Below, piece after piece: positions 47,330-59,434 of a stretch of DNA of 64,000 bases; position 1 is the first letter of the stretch, and every line of letters begins with the position of its first letter. Made by a program: the position numbers and the translations under genes. The DNA is from Mya arenaria (lineage: Eukaryota > Mollusca > Bivalvia > Myida > Myidae). Under the pieces are notes generated by a model that ran no database searches, was not told the origin of the DNA, and saw nothing but the letters and a program-made list of their open reading frames with translations. The stretch is taken from contig NC_069123.1 of NCBI RefSeq assembly GCF_026914265.1, positions 32,348,678 through 32,412,677 of the forward strand, read 5' to 3'.

Positions 47330-48705
47330 CGACATTAAGCCAATTGCAACAAACGACATATCTGACATTAGGAGTTAAACATGTGCCAGTTGCAACATCC
47401 GGCATATCTTATAATACGAAATATGGTAGAAAATTACCAACGTTACATCCGAGAGAGTGCCAATTGCAACATACGACGTAACTTATATAAGGAAATATCG
47501 TAGAAATATACTAATGCAACATCCAAAAATGTGTCATAGGCAACATACGACATATCTTATATTAGGAGATAATCTAAAAAGCAACAAACGACATATCTTA
47601 TATTAGGAGATAATGTAAATTGCAACATACGACATATCTTATATAAGGAGATAATGTAAATTGCAACATACGACATATCTTATATTAGGAGATAACGTAA
47701 ACCAAAACATACGACATATCTTATATTAAGGGACAAAGTAAATCGCAACATACGTTATATCTTATATTGCAACATACGACATATCTCATATTAGGAGACA
47801 ATGTAAATTGCAACACACGACACATCTTATATTAGGATATAATGTAAATAGCAACATACGACATATCTTATATTAGGAGATAATGTAAATTTCAACATAC
47901 GACATATCTTATATAAGGAGAAAATGTAAATTGCAACATACGACATATCTCATATTAGGAGACAATGTAAATTGCAACACACGACATATCTTATATTAGG
48001 ATATAATGTAAATAGCAACATACGACATATCTTATATTAGGAGATAATGTAAATTGCAACATACGACATATCTAATATAAGGAGAAAATGTAAATTGCAA
48101 CATACGACATATCTTATATTAGGTGACAATGTAAAATGCAACATACGACATATCTTATATTGGGAGACAATGTAAATTGCAACATACGATATATCTTATA
48201 TTAGGAGACAATGTAAATCACAACATACGACATATCTTATATTAGGAGACAATATAGATCGCAACATACGACATATCTTATATTAGGAATTTATGTAAAT
48301 AGCAACATAAGACATATCTTATATTAGGAGACAATGTAGATCGCAACATACGACATATCTTATATTAGGAATTAATGTAAATTGCAACATACGACATATC
48401 TTATATTAGGAGACAATGTAAATCACAACATACGACATAACTTATATTAGGAGACAATGTAGATAGCAACATACGACATATCTTATATTAGGAATTAATG
48501 TAAATTGCAACATACGACATATCCCATATTAGGAGACAATGCAAATCACAACCTACGACATATCTTATATTAGGAGACAATGTAGATCGCAACATACGAC
48601 ATATCTTATATTAGGAATTAATGTAAATTGCAACATACGACATATCTCATATTAGGAGACAATGTAAATTGCAACATACGACATATCTTATATTAGGATA
48701 TCACG
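47330..48705. repeat. 41-bp minisatellite upstream of dmbx exon 1
   Basis: Units containing GCAACATACGACATATCTTA and TATTAGGAGACAATGTAAAT repeat about 28 times, regular from 47560 and irregular before. The array ends about 90 bp before the exon acceptor. Confidence 0.95.
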
Positions 48706-48814
48706 TTAAAATGCGACAGCATTTCATAGAGGACGTGTGGTATGTTTCCTTACTTTTTTATGTTTGTATTCAATATCAACATTTACATTTTAGAGTTCCG
48801 AACAAACAAACACC

Positions 48815-48992
48815 ATGCAACATTACGAAGGATTGCCGTCGCCCTACACAATGAGCCCGAGGATGCTGGGCGTCCCACCACCACCCACATTTCTACCACC
48901 CCAGATGTACATGACCCGCCACGTCCCCGCCCCCTACCCCCACGGGCTTCCGGCACCTCTGCACCCGTTTACTCTTGCAGAGAGACTGGCAG
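48815..48992 (+). CDS. dmbx: dmbx exon 1 (coding)
   Basis: The exon probably begins at 48794 after acceptor CATTTTAG, so a 5' UTR exon lies upstream. ATG is at 48815 in CACCATG. It encodes 59 residues ending FTLAERLA plus one base before GTAAAA. Confidence 0.9.
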
Positions 48993-51900
48993 GTAAAACT
49001 TTATCGTTAGAGCCATTCGTCTTCATGGGCCATTGGTGCCTTAGCCATTAAATGATTTTAAATGACTTTAAAAAATCATTTTAGTTCCTATTGTTCCTAT
49101 TTAGTTCCTATTGTTAAATGTAAGATGGGGTTACCAACAAAATCCTTAAAAAGTACTACGTTATAAATAAAGGAATCATAACAAAAATAATTAGTTTTAG
49201 AAATGCTGATTGAATCAAACTTTGGAGAAATTTGACTGAATGTTCCCTATATAAATCTAAAGGAGCTTTCAAGACCCCTGATAAACCCCCATCGTTGGCA
49301 ATGATTTGTACGGCGTCAAGGTCTATCAATAAATTGTATATGAAACTAAACTTTTCTTTACCTAGATCAAGCCTAAATATGCAAAGAAAATCACAAATGG
49401 TGCATATTGAATTAAAAATTAATCAAGCTCAAAAAACATTAAACAATTATGTAAGCTGAGTTTCCAGGATTGCATTGCGAGACACTTAATTTCGACATTT
49501 AACCAGATTTCAACTTAAAACCATTAATAGTGTCCGAATTCTGAAACTGACCACAAATGCTGACCTCCGACAACACAAAATGCCGCATGTGATTTTATTA
49601 ATTATTAGTTTTATTAATAAATAAAATATGTTGGAATTGTAGATATGATATTCGAGGCACGTTACGGTCCACACCGGAAGCAGCGACGTAGCCGCACGGC
49701 ATTCACGAACCAACAGCTGGCGGCGCTGGAGAAGACGTTCTCCAAGACTCACTACCCGGATGTGGTTATGAGAGAGAGGCTGGCCATGGTGACCAACCTT
49801 CCAGAGGCAAGGATACAGGTAAGTTACATAGAGAAAGGACAATACAGTTTGAATTCAAACAAATTCAGGTCGGAGGCATTTTCTATCAGGCAATGTTTCT
49901 CTTGGATAAATGTGAACATAATATTAGAATACAGCCTTCATTTCAGCAAATGAAGTTGCAGATATAGGCAATCATTTAGTACTAGGTTTAATCATAAGAA
50001 TTTGAACTTTCGCGGGTGTGCTAAGGTCCGCCTACTGCCACTCATCCAAATGAATACACAATCCCTACGTCAGATTTTGCGTTCACAATGTGTCAGCCAA
50101 TAAGGTTGTATTCCAAGACAGTTAGATGCCCTGAAGTAATATTTTTTATGATTAAGAAAGGCTCTTTCGCTTCGCTCACTCCGCAAATTTTTAATCATTA
50201 AAATATTTCTTCATGTCGTCTTACTATTACTTTGGATAGAAATTAAATCTTCATTTCCATATTTCATACTTGACAGAATCGTGCCTTATTGTCTAAAAGT
50301 ACAGCACGTGTAAGTACGGAATGTCTAACTTATACAATTCATCATAAGACAGTTGGGGGCACAATTGACTGGTGCATAAATACATTGTCTGTTTCGTTAT
50401 GTTAATGAGTTTGCTTTGAATTCGCAGGTGTGGTTCAAAAACAGGCGAGCCAAGTTCCGTAAAAGGAACAAGCTTCCGGCAACAAACGCCACAGGCGTTT
50501 CGTCAACAAGCACCAGCAGTAGCAGTAGTACAAGCGCGTGCCACGATGACAACGAGGCAACTTGTCCTGACTTTGGGCAAGATAGGGAAACAGTGGGACG
50601 AGATGAACCGGGGGCGGCGAGTACTGAAATTACAACAGAGGATGAGAATGTTGATGTAGATGGACACTCGGAAACCAGCTGCGAGGAATTAGACAACACA
50701 CCTTGTAATCATGGTAAGGTGGTATTCTTATTGATCGATTATTTTATCCCAAACCACAAAGGGATTGCCTTTGGCCTTAAAAGTACTCCTGGTTCAGATA
50801 ACACGGCTCTTCCTAAGAAATAGGCACCGACCCAACCGTTTTTATAGTCGGTCAGTAAAACAAATAATAATAATAATCATAATAATAAATAAAAAATACA
50901 GTGCGTGTGTGTACTTTTAAATGTCATTTAAAAAGCTTTACAGTTATGATTACTTTAAAGCTGCACTCTCACAGATATACCAATTTTACCGCTTTTTTAT
51001 TATTTTTTTCTTGGAAAGAGCAAATTTTTGCGTAGATATCTGAAAACCAATGAAAGAAGATTGCTGACAAAAAATCAGATCGTAGATTTACATTTTTTCG
51101 TCCGAAAATTAATGTTTTATGGCTTAAACCGTTACTAACGGTTTAAGAAAAACTGCATTAAACATCAATTTTTTGGCTTAAATATAAAATTTGCGATCTA
51201 TTTTTTGTCAGCAGTCTTATATTACTGGTTTCAATGGATTTTCGAAAAAAATGGCTCGTTCCAAGACAAAAAAATAAAAAAAAGTTGTCAAAACATTCAA
51301 TCTGTGAGAGTGCAGCTTTAACGCCATTCCCAAATGATGACAATAATGTTTTTATTACATGAAGCCTTATAACAATATAAAACCCCTACGCATCCTGCCT
51401 GTATTTGGACAAGATGCAACTCTAACCACACATATTTTTGGCTACTATCAAAACCGCCAACACACTTTATGCACCAGTCAATTGTAAACACGCCCCCCCC
51501 CCCCCCAGGTCCGGGGGTATACCGGGGATAGCCGGGGAACTGGGCCGAGTTTTTACCTTTTAGGTGGCCCCGCAGTGCCGGGTGAATGCGGTGGTTTTGC
51601 CTTCGCGCAAAATATAGCGGGGAATGGGCCTCACCTAGGGTCTCTGGGGTGCGGGGGCATTTGGCGTGGATTTTACCATCTGTTCGTCCCCACAGGGCGG
51701 GGATTTTACTCGGGGTTGGTTGGACTGAAAGTCAAAGTCCCCGCTATTCCCCAGAGCTGGGGGCGTGGTTACAATAGACTGGTGTATTACATTTACTTAA
51801 ATGTACTTACTCATCTATTATCTTTTTGGATATTTTGGTGGGGGTTTCCGATATTCGTTTTATTTATTATTAGAGTGTCGTCGACAATGCTGGTATCATT

Positions 51901-52155
51901 AAACTGATTGAGTTTGAATGGCAAAACTTTAAAACCAATAACAGTGTGTTTCGACAGTTTTTCGCTTGGGAGTAAGCGGTTTTCATATAGTTATAGCATT
52001 TCTAAATACAATTAAATTCTTTTTTCCCAGAGATTCAAAGCAGGGGAGATAACTGTGATGCAATTATGCCCTCGAGCAGCAACCATCGAGGGACCTATTT
52101 TCATCGGCGTTCACAACACAAAGGACACACGCTAAATACAGCTCTACCATTATAG
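48815..52155 (+). CDS. dmbx: Dmbx-type paired-like homeobox transcription factor
   Basis: Coding exons 48815-48992, 49643-49818, 50428-50713 and 52031-52155 join in frame to 765 nt, 254 residues. The start MQHY matches the conserved Dmbx N-terminus, followed by a Pro/Met/Tyr-rich stretch and the family motif [17 protein letters not shown] directly before the homeodomain. The homeodomain (about residues 70-129) begins [20 protein letters not shown] and has [11 protein letters not shown], so Lys at position 50, as in Otx/Gsc-type paired-like proteins; an intron falls between positions 46 and 47. The tail is Ser-rich, then acidic. I see no OAR motif. Dmbx proteins are nuclear regulators of anterior neural development in other animals. 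The final 41-codon exon is inferred from phase, GC-rich codons and a following AATAAA. Confidence 0.92.
49643..49818 (+). CDS. dmbx: dmbx exon 2 (homeodomain positions 1-46)
   Basis: 176 nt after acceptor TTGTAG, ending CAG before GTAAGT. It completes the Asp of AERLAD and carries most of the homeodomain, including [15 protein letters not shown] and NLPEARIQ. Confidence 0.95.
49926..50233. mobile_element. Repeat family F in dmbx intron 2
   Basis: Same body and terminal hairpin as the copy at 43188. Confidence 0.8.
50428..50713 (+). CDS. dmbx: dmbx exon 3 (recognition helix and tail)
   Basis: 286 nt after acceptor TTCGCAG. It begins [15 protein letters not shown], the rest of the homeodomain with K50. 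A Ser/Thr run and an acidic segment ([19 protein letters not shown]) follow. The donor GTAAGG is in phase 1. Confidence 0.93.
50954..51321. mobile_element. MITE family B, complete
   Basis: TTAA-flanked, AGCTGCACTCTCACAGAT at the left and ATCTGTGAGAGTGCAGCT at the right, in dmbx intron 3. The internal CCGTTACTAACGG palindrome is clear. Confidence 0.88.
51470..51790. mobile_element. MITE family C in dmbx intron 3
   Basis: TTA then TGCACCAGTCAATTGTAA at the left; ACAATAGACTGGTGTA then TTA at the right. Confidence 0.85.
52031..52155 (+). CDS. dmbx: dmbx exon 4 (predicted terminal coding exon)
   Basis: After acceptor TTTTTTCCCAG the phase-1 frame completes Glu and stays open for 40 more codons, ending TAG at 52153. 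The stretch is richer in G+C than its surroundings, and AATAAA occurs 105 bp after the stop. No known domain. Confidence 0.6.
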
Positions 52156-52259
52156 AATATCTTTTCATTGATTGTTTTTATTATCTAATTTTATTTTATT
52201 GTTCTAATGCTTTAAACATATGCTTCCGAATATTTTTCGGAATAGTTTAGTATGAGTTG

Positions 52260-52265
52260 AATAAA
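52260..52265 (+). promoter_or_regulatory. Probable dmbx polyadenylation signal
   Basis: AATAAA about 105 bp downstream of the predicted dmbx stop codon, followed by an A/T-rich tract. Confidence 0.5.
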
Positions 52266-52269
52266 TCTT

Positions 52270-53524
52270 TATAATTAAAAAAGTGTTTAAACAATGAATG
52301 TAAAAAAATCTCGATGCTGAATTGGTGTTTTAGATTGAAGAAACCTTACAAACATGCGTTGAAACAAGATAGCAATCATATTCCTGATAATGTATAAAAA
52401 GAATCATACAGATATGTCTGAGTGTACCGGTGTTACGCCTTCATCACAAAACAATCTTAGAAAGGAAGTGACGTCATACACTGGGAGTTTTTTAGGAAAA
52501 TATAAGTACCTCAATTTTTGATGGCAGGCAGTTAAATTCTTTAATTCTTTCTTGGTCACCCAACAACAACATTATGTCTGGTGATAGGAGTGGATTAGTC
52601 AAAGGCCAAGCTCTTGCCAATTTGGTGGTGGGGTAAAGGGGTACTTATGCGCCAATTGCAATTCTGGAACCGCCCTTGCATTGTATACATATTGGTACTG
52701 GTTCACTTCATTTTTCATAGATTCAGACTTCAGTCTTCAGTTCAGTTTTGTAAACGTGGTGGTTGAACATCATGATTCGTTTCTATTTCATTGTGTTAAC
52801 TTTCAATTTACAAGCATCATTTGAAATTTTCGATTAATTAATCAGAATCGATATGTTTTACTCGTTATTTGAATCCCAAAACCATGTTAGGGAACGGAAA
52901 ACCTCGGAAAATCTATCTTTTTTATTAAATTGTCTGAATTGCGCGGAACCGGAAGTTAATACATCGATTGACTAGCTCCCGTTTCATCGTCATCTTCTTA
53001 TTGAAAACCGAAAGCCAGTACCAAGGGAAGCAACTGCAGCGTATAGCAACGCCAAGGGAAGCAAGTCATTCGTGTCTTTCGGAAAATGCGGAACAGGGGC
53101 TATTTTGTAACAAAACTACCAGCTCATGAAAATAATTTTTACTTAATAATATATTGGCTTACACTTGGGAATTATCAGTCTTTGACATCGTTATGAAATA
53201 ATTAACAAATATTTAATTAACTTTACACTAGCAATACACTTGGGATATGAAAGCAATGCTCATATATCCTAATACATACAGTATAGGTTTAACAGTTACT
53301 GTTATGAAACTAGCTAATTGTATAAAATTTCATTAATATACTAGACCTATTCTTAGGCAATGACGGGCACTCAAGCGTTTCAGTTTGGGTCACTCTAAAT
53401 AATTTTGGATTCGATTTTTAATGCCAGTGAACAGAACTGTAAAAAACTTCACGCTTGTCGTGTCTCCAGCCTTTCAACGCTTTTATTTAAATAGATGATT
53501 GGTCAGCAAACGGGTCAAGTGTAG
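52270..53524. other. Intergenic, no gene recognised
   Basis: Unique DNA downstream of dmbx with no supported exon. Confidence 0.5.
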
Positions 53525-53900
53525 TTTAAAGATGCACTATTACTCCTAAATAAGATTTACCATATTTAATACATTTGCTTTAATTTACCTAAATGGATTA
53601 ATAAATGTCGACAACAATGGTTTTTATGAAGTATACTGCGTTTAATTTGAAAGAAAGGTGCAGAAAACACGCTATTTCTACCTTATGAGACGATAGTAAA
53701 TCACAGTAAATATTTTAGCATTCACCAATCATTTAATATTTTTGCGTTTTCAGCTATAAAATACACGGTTATAAACTTGTTATCAGTATTAATATTTTCC
53801 ATAAATGCATTATTTAGTAAGTAGTTAAAGGTTTATCACTCAAAACGTATGTTTGTTATACATGTGTATGTATTGATTTTGAATAAATGTGTCACTTTAA
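53525..53900. mobile_element. MITE family A
   Basis: TTTAAAGATGCACTATTACT to AAATGTGTCACTTTAA. Confidence 0.8.
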
Positions 53901-56811
53901 ACCTTCGGCCTACGCTCCGTAGACGGGCGCAATAACAAATAGGCTATGGAAGCGGTTTACGTATAATAGTTTCGAAAAACGAGCCATACAACACGATTGA
54001 TTTACATAAGCACTTGAATTTCTGCAGATAATCAAAGCACTGATAGTGCTGAATGGCTTGAGCGATGATTCCATCTATGTGATATTAAAAACAAATCAAA
54101 ATAGCATGACACTCGCTCACTCGCTCTCAAGCCTATCTGTCTACTCATCCAATCTACCGACACAACCTTCCCGCCCGTTCACTGACTCACTGGCTCACCA
54201 CCAACTCACAAAAAGAACCCACTCACCAGATTCGGTGTATTCCGTTGGCAGCAGAATAAAACGTACACCAGAGCAAGAAACTAAACTTGTATACTAGTAT
54301 ATAATTATATTGTTCCAATCAACAATTTTAAGAGAACATGAGCACAATTGTAGTATACAAAAAACTATTTCAATTCCGATCATAGCTTAAACAAAGGGAG
54401 TATAAGAAATTATTTACAAATGTATATACTTAGACCAATTATCCATAACAGTACTTTATGGAAATAAGAATCATTACCTTGTTCATAAGCTTACGACTTG
54501 CATGCGCAGGGGTTGATATTTTTAACTTCTGCGCAAATACATAGCAATACGGAGGAAAATAACCAAGTTACCCAAGAAGTTGGAGTATGAACGCCAATAC
54601 GAGTTTGCAAAATCTGAGGTATATTTTAATTGATAATGATAAAGGATATATGCTCTTCCATATAACCTGCAATGTTACTTGGTATATTTCGACCATTTAA
54701 CTAAGTTCACTGAAAGAGCAGTGCATGGATAAGGGAGTAAACCGCACTGAGTCAATAATGTATTGTATATCTGAATTCCCTCCCCTGTGGTGTATTATTT
54801 ATAGAACTATTATGCCATATTGCTCATTGAGGTCAAACCCAGAACTGCAAGGAATTTTCCAGTTTATAGGAGAGCTCCCTTTCATATCCGCGTTTTATGC
54901 GATTGTTTAACTGCTAATAAACGCAAAATCGTTCATATTCTTACATGAATTTATTTTGTAAAACAAATATGTTCCAGGTATGTTTAACAGTCTGATTTTC
55001 ATTGAAATCTGATACTTTCGAATATGATGTTGAACTCCACATGGACTCAGGTGATATTTTGTGGTCTAATACAAAAGACTTGAGCTAAAGCTCAAGTCTA
55101 CAAAATGCGTTCATTTTGCATGAACCGGTCAACCTCTCGCGACCTCTGTAGCCGAAGTTTCGCAAGAGGGACCTGTGCAATGCATATTTAAAACACGAAT
55201 TTAAAAATCTCGATAATATTCTAGACAAACGCAAGACAACAAAAAATGGAAATATGTTAAAAATCATAAAGTTTGAATCTTATTTCTGGTGCGTTCATGC
55301 AGTGCGAACGCTCCAGGGGCGGATCCAGTATTTGAAATTGGGGTGGGGAGGGGTAAGTTAGAAAGGGTAACCTTTTGACTTGCTCCCCCCCTCCTACTTA
55401 GAACCGAAATAAATATATTGGTTGAAAGTGTATGCCGGGGTGGGGGGGGGGGCTACTCGCCCCACTCCCGCCTTGAAATCATCATCGGCAACTACGGTAC
55501 TTTTTTCCGTTTCACTTCATACACAAAGAAGGATAGCGTAGTGTTTATCGGGTGTATCCGACGGCGCCTAGACAATTTTAACAATTTCTACTCTAAAATG
55601 GTGCATTTTTTGCGTATTTTTTCTCCTTTATTGAAAAATAAAAAGTAAACTTGGACGATTTTAGGTGGTGGTGGTGTGTGTGCGCGTGTGAGTGTGTGTG
55701 TGTGCGCGCGTGCGTGCGTGCGTGTGTGCGTGTGTGTGTGTGCGCTCGTACTAACTGCATGAACGAACGAAAATTAAAAATAAAATATAGGAAATAATAT
55801 CACTTTTGATGTTGGCCTTTATGCATTTGATTGTTTCCAACTGTAATATACAAGTCGTATTTGCCGTAAGGATTTGTATACGATTTTACATTTATTCGTT
55901 GCCGTAATTCGGATAACAAAAACATGCTTAATATAGTTATATACATGTAATACGTACATTTAAAATGCAACGCTGTATCAGCTACTTGTATATGACTTTA
56001 GTACATTTGTAGTTTAAATAAAAGCAGAAAGTTAGCCGTAGATATTTTCTAATTCATTCAAAATAATTTTCCATATTTACACATACATAATTTATTTGCT
56101 AAGCTTATGTCCAAAAAGCGGGATAAACTGATTACATCTGGTATGATGTCGACTTGTTGAATATTAAAACAGAAATCTGAAACTTCTTTGTCAACTGCAC
56201 CCTGTACCTACGACATTTTATTTGCTATTACATCCGTGACCCCCAAAAAAACACAAAACATACTGTCGATTTGTATGTACATTATGACGTATTATATTTC
56301 GAAAATATGTACTTTATTTAAATCCATTTCCAATGACGTACTACATTGACATTAGTTTAAGGATTGATCGTAATAGTACATAAAATATTTTATTTTATTT
56401 TGCAATAAAACATGTAATATGTATAACCGAAGGATGGTTATACAGGATTTAATATTGAATCAAAACATCGCATAACAATTGTGTTGGCATTTGTATAGGT
56501 CATAGATGAACCACTTAAATTCGCGGGATTGACGGTGATTTGACTGTTTGGTCCGATAAAATACATTATATTATGCAAAGAATATTAATATCGCTTTCGT
56601 GGTGCACACCATAAGTCTTACCCGTTTTGGGCATGTTCGCAAAATTGGCCCGCCTTCACAATGAAACGTTAAGATATTATCGTGAACTAAGCAGGGACTT
56701 TGAATCCACCTGATGGGCCTGTTCAATGAGATTAAAGGACTTTAGGCGGTAACATTTTTTTGTCTTAGATAATCGAGAATCGTTCCGTTATCTTTCACTC
56801 CACTAACAGTA
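53901..56811. other. Intergenic; GT-rich microsatellite at 55670-55745
   Basis: A (GT)n/(GCGT)n run lies at 55670-55745. Open frames near 54046 and 55418 show no domain and are compositionally simple. Confidence 0.55.
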
Positions 56812-57127
56812 TAATGCTCCAGTCAATTGTAATATAACCACGGCCCCTCAAGTCCAGGAAATAGCGGGGGCTTTGACTTTCGGTACAGCCAATCCCGGGT
56901 AAAATTCCTGCGGGGGACACACTGCTGGTAAAATCCCCGCCATATGCCCCCGCACCCCTAGGACCCCATTGTTACGGCCCATTTCCCACTATTTTCGGCG
57001 TGAAAACAAAACACCGCCCTCACTCGGCACAGCGGGGCCACCTAAAAGGTAAAACACGACCCATTTCCCCCTGCTGTCCCCGGTATACCCCCGAACCGGG
57101 GGGGGGGGTACAATTGACTGGTGCATT
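56812..57127. mobile_element. MITE family C
   Basis: TGCTCCAGTCAATTGTAATA at the left and TACAATTGACTGGTGCA then TTA at the right, GC-rich interior. Confidence 0.8.
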
Positions 57128-57530
57128 AGTAACGAGCTTGTTTTCACCTGTTGAATTCAATAACAGTTTTCTTTTAATTATTTATAAATTTACATTTGGA
57201 GTAAATAAATGCATTTACGTCTCCTGTTTTAGTTTAATCAAGACAATGTACGTGCCATAAACCTGTTCTAAATATTTCTTGTAATTATTTTAAAGAATGT
57301 CGATGTGCTTTACGTTTATTGTGTAGATATGTACATGTATTATATTGTTCACAAATGGGACTGAAATAAAATATAATTCTAGTACAAGTTACCAGGTTGT
57401 TGTCCAAAATCGTTTTTGTCAGTTAGAGAGCTCTATCACAGCTGCAATGTGATATGAATACACAACAAGCCTTTATTTGTCTTCTAGTTTATTATTTAAA
57501 AAAAAAGTTTTATTGTAACTAAGATTACAC

Positions 57531-57611
57531 CTTGAACAAACGCATACGGGTACACGACACTCAATTCTTTCAATAAAGATGACTTCTTCTCCTCCGGTAA
57601 ATTGTCTGCCC
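57531..57611 (-). CDS. Candidate orphan exon, unknown product
   Basis: A strong acceptor (TCTTCTATTTCAG on -) is followed by 81 nt, phase 1 to phase 1, reading ADNLPEEKKSSLLKELSVVY and PYAFVQ before GTGTAA. I recognise no family and see no partner exons. It could be an exon of an unseen gene or chance. Confidence 0.2.
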
Positions 57612-57659
57612 CTGAAATAGAAGAACGAGACATGGGGTGGTATTCAACACTGTTATTAA

Positions 57660-57810
57660 TTTGATCTAAGAACGATGTAGCTAATCGGATTGCTCGATAT
57701 AAATAACGGACCTATACAGACAATTATGTTATCCAATACTTTTCTAAATTGGATCTAAGAATGATTAAGCTAATCGGATTGCTCGATATAAATAACGGAC
57801 CGATATAGTT
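57660..57810. repeat. Short tandem duplication
   Basis: CTAATCGGATTGCTCGATAT and AAATAACGGACC occur twice about 100 bp apart. Confidence 0.8.
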
Positions 57811-58353
57811 CAGATGTTCAGAACTTTGTTAGAGTTAACAATGTTGTTAACGTCGTCATTGTTAACTTTCAAATCTTTACTACTCTGTAAGTTTAATGGA
57901 TACACTTTTGTTACACAGTATTGCTAACAAGACTAAAGACAACTATTTTAGCAGTAGATATTTTATCTAATTATATGAGAATATTTTTTTTTTTAAATCA
58001 CGTTAACAAATTTTGTTGTTTGCAATTTTGTGTGGGCATATGATAATCGAGGATTTTTTTCAAATGTTCTGCTTATTTTTTATTTATTTTTTAGATCGAT
58101 TCTGACGAATGCTCCAACAAACACCAAATAATTTTGAGTCCAATTTCGTCGACGAAAAGAAAACATTGCGGGCTACCCCGGCCTGCGGCAGAGATATGCC
58201 CTCTCTTTTTCTGTAGTCTCTAACATATACATGAACGCCCGGTGGCACATGTCCAAAATACCAAATACATAGCTTAAGGCAGTTGTAAAATATATATTGT
58301 CTTGTAGGGCAGTGTCTCTTGGCTGGTGATTGTATGGCCTTGATTTGAGTGCC

Positions 58354-58482
58354 TTTAAAGCTGCACTCTCACAGATTGACCGATATGACAACTTGATAAA
58401 ATGTGACGGAATAAGCCAATTTTTGCGTAAATGTTTGACAACCGGTGACATAAGACTGCTGACAAAAGATCAGATCACATTT
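58354..58482. mobile_element. MITE family B, left-end fragment
   Basis: TTTAAAGCTGCACTCTCACA to GCTGACAAAAGATCAGATC. Confidence 0.65.
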
Positions 58483-58577
58483 TTTTATTTATTTATTCGA
58501 CTATTTATTCGACTATCGATTATCGATTCCACTCAAGAAACCGACTATCGATAGAAGGATCGGTTTCTGACAAAACA

Positions 58578-58583
58578 TTTATT
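58578..58583 (-). promoter_or_regulatory. Possible polyadenylation signal of the ependymin-related gene
   Basis: TTTATT on +, i.e. AATAAA on -, about 290 bp after the stop. Other copies of the hexamer occur nearby, so the choice is not certain. Confidence 0.3.
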
Positions 58584-58871
58584 GTGATTTTATTCTTGTT
58601 TATTTATGCTTATATTATGTGTATGTCTGAAGTTATTAAGCGTTGTTGTTGTATTCGTTCATATTGTTAACGACAATCACTTCCGAATAAATAAATGAAC
58701 TCAAAGGTGTAAATTGGCGGAAACTAACCGAACGCAAATAAAGAGAGGAAAGAAAAAAATAGCTCGCCGGTCATATCGATGATCGATTATGACCAAAAAC
58801 GATGGTTTACCGCCAATTTCAGGCCCATCAAATCATTTTTCGATTCAAATCGATCATCGGAACATCGCTAC

Positions 58872-59002
58872 TTATATGAACATCGGAATACAAAGTATAC
58901 GCACCAAGGCCTGTTGTTTGCAGATGTCCGGCACCACGAACACAGTTGGGTCCTTGATACCAAGATTGATGTTTTTGAAATCCACACCGGACAAAAATGA
59001 AG
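58872..59002 (-). CDS. Ependymin-related terminal exon
   Basis: 131 nt including TAA, acceptor GGTCTTTCAG. It encodes SGVDFKNINLGIKDPTVFVV, then PDICKQQ with the last conserved Cys, and about 12 further residues. Confidence 0.88.
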
Positions 59003-59389
59003 CTGAAAGACCAAAAACGTAGTTTACTGTCAACAAAAGCATATATTTTCAGGCAAAATACATGTATGTGTCTAAATGTATTTCATATTTGACTTTCTGC
59101 GTTTTCGAAATTGCGTAACACAAATTCGCTTTGTAACAAATATACATGTTAATATTTTAACAAGTGATTCCTGTTGTTTTTTTTTTGCTAGACATGAAAA
59201 GTAGAAGTTGATTAGTGAATAAATGAGTATGGTCTAAGATATTATAAAGACAAACATTGAGGCGAATTAAAGGAAAGAGTGGTTTGACAAGTTTTAGGAG
59301 TATTTTTTGATTAATAATGCAATCTGTTTAACATAAGACAAACCGTTACTACTCTATATATATCGATACATTTAAGACCGGTGTGTGTG

Positions 59390-59434
<45 letters not shown>

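Noticed and set aside
47330..48705. CRISPR-like array of regular repeats
   Set aside because: Repeats are contiguous with no unique spacers; this is a eukaryotic minisatellite.
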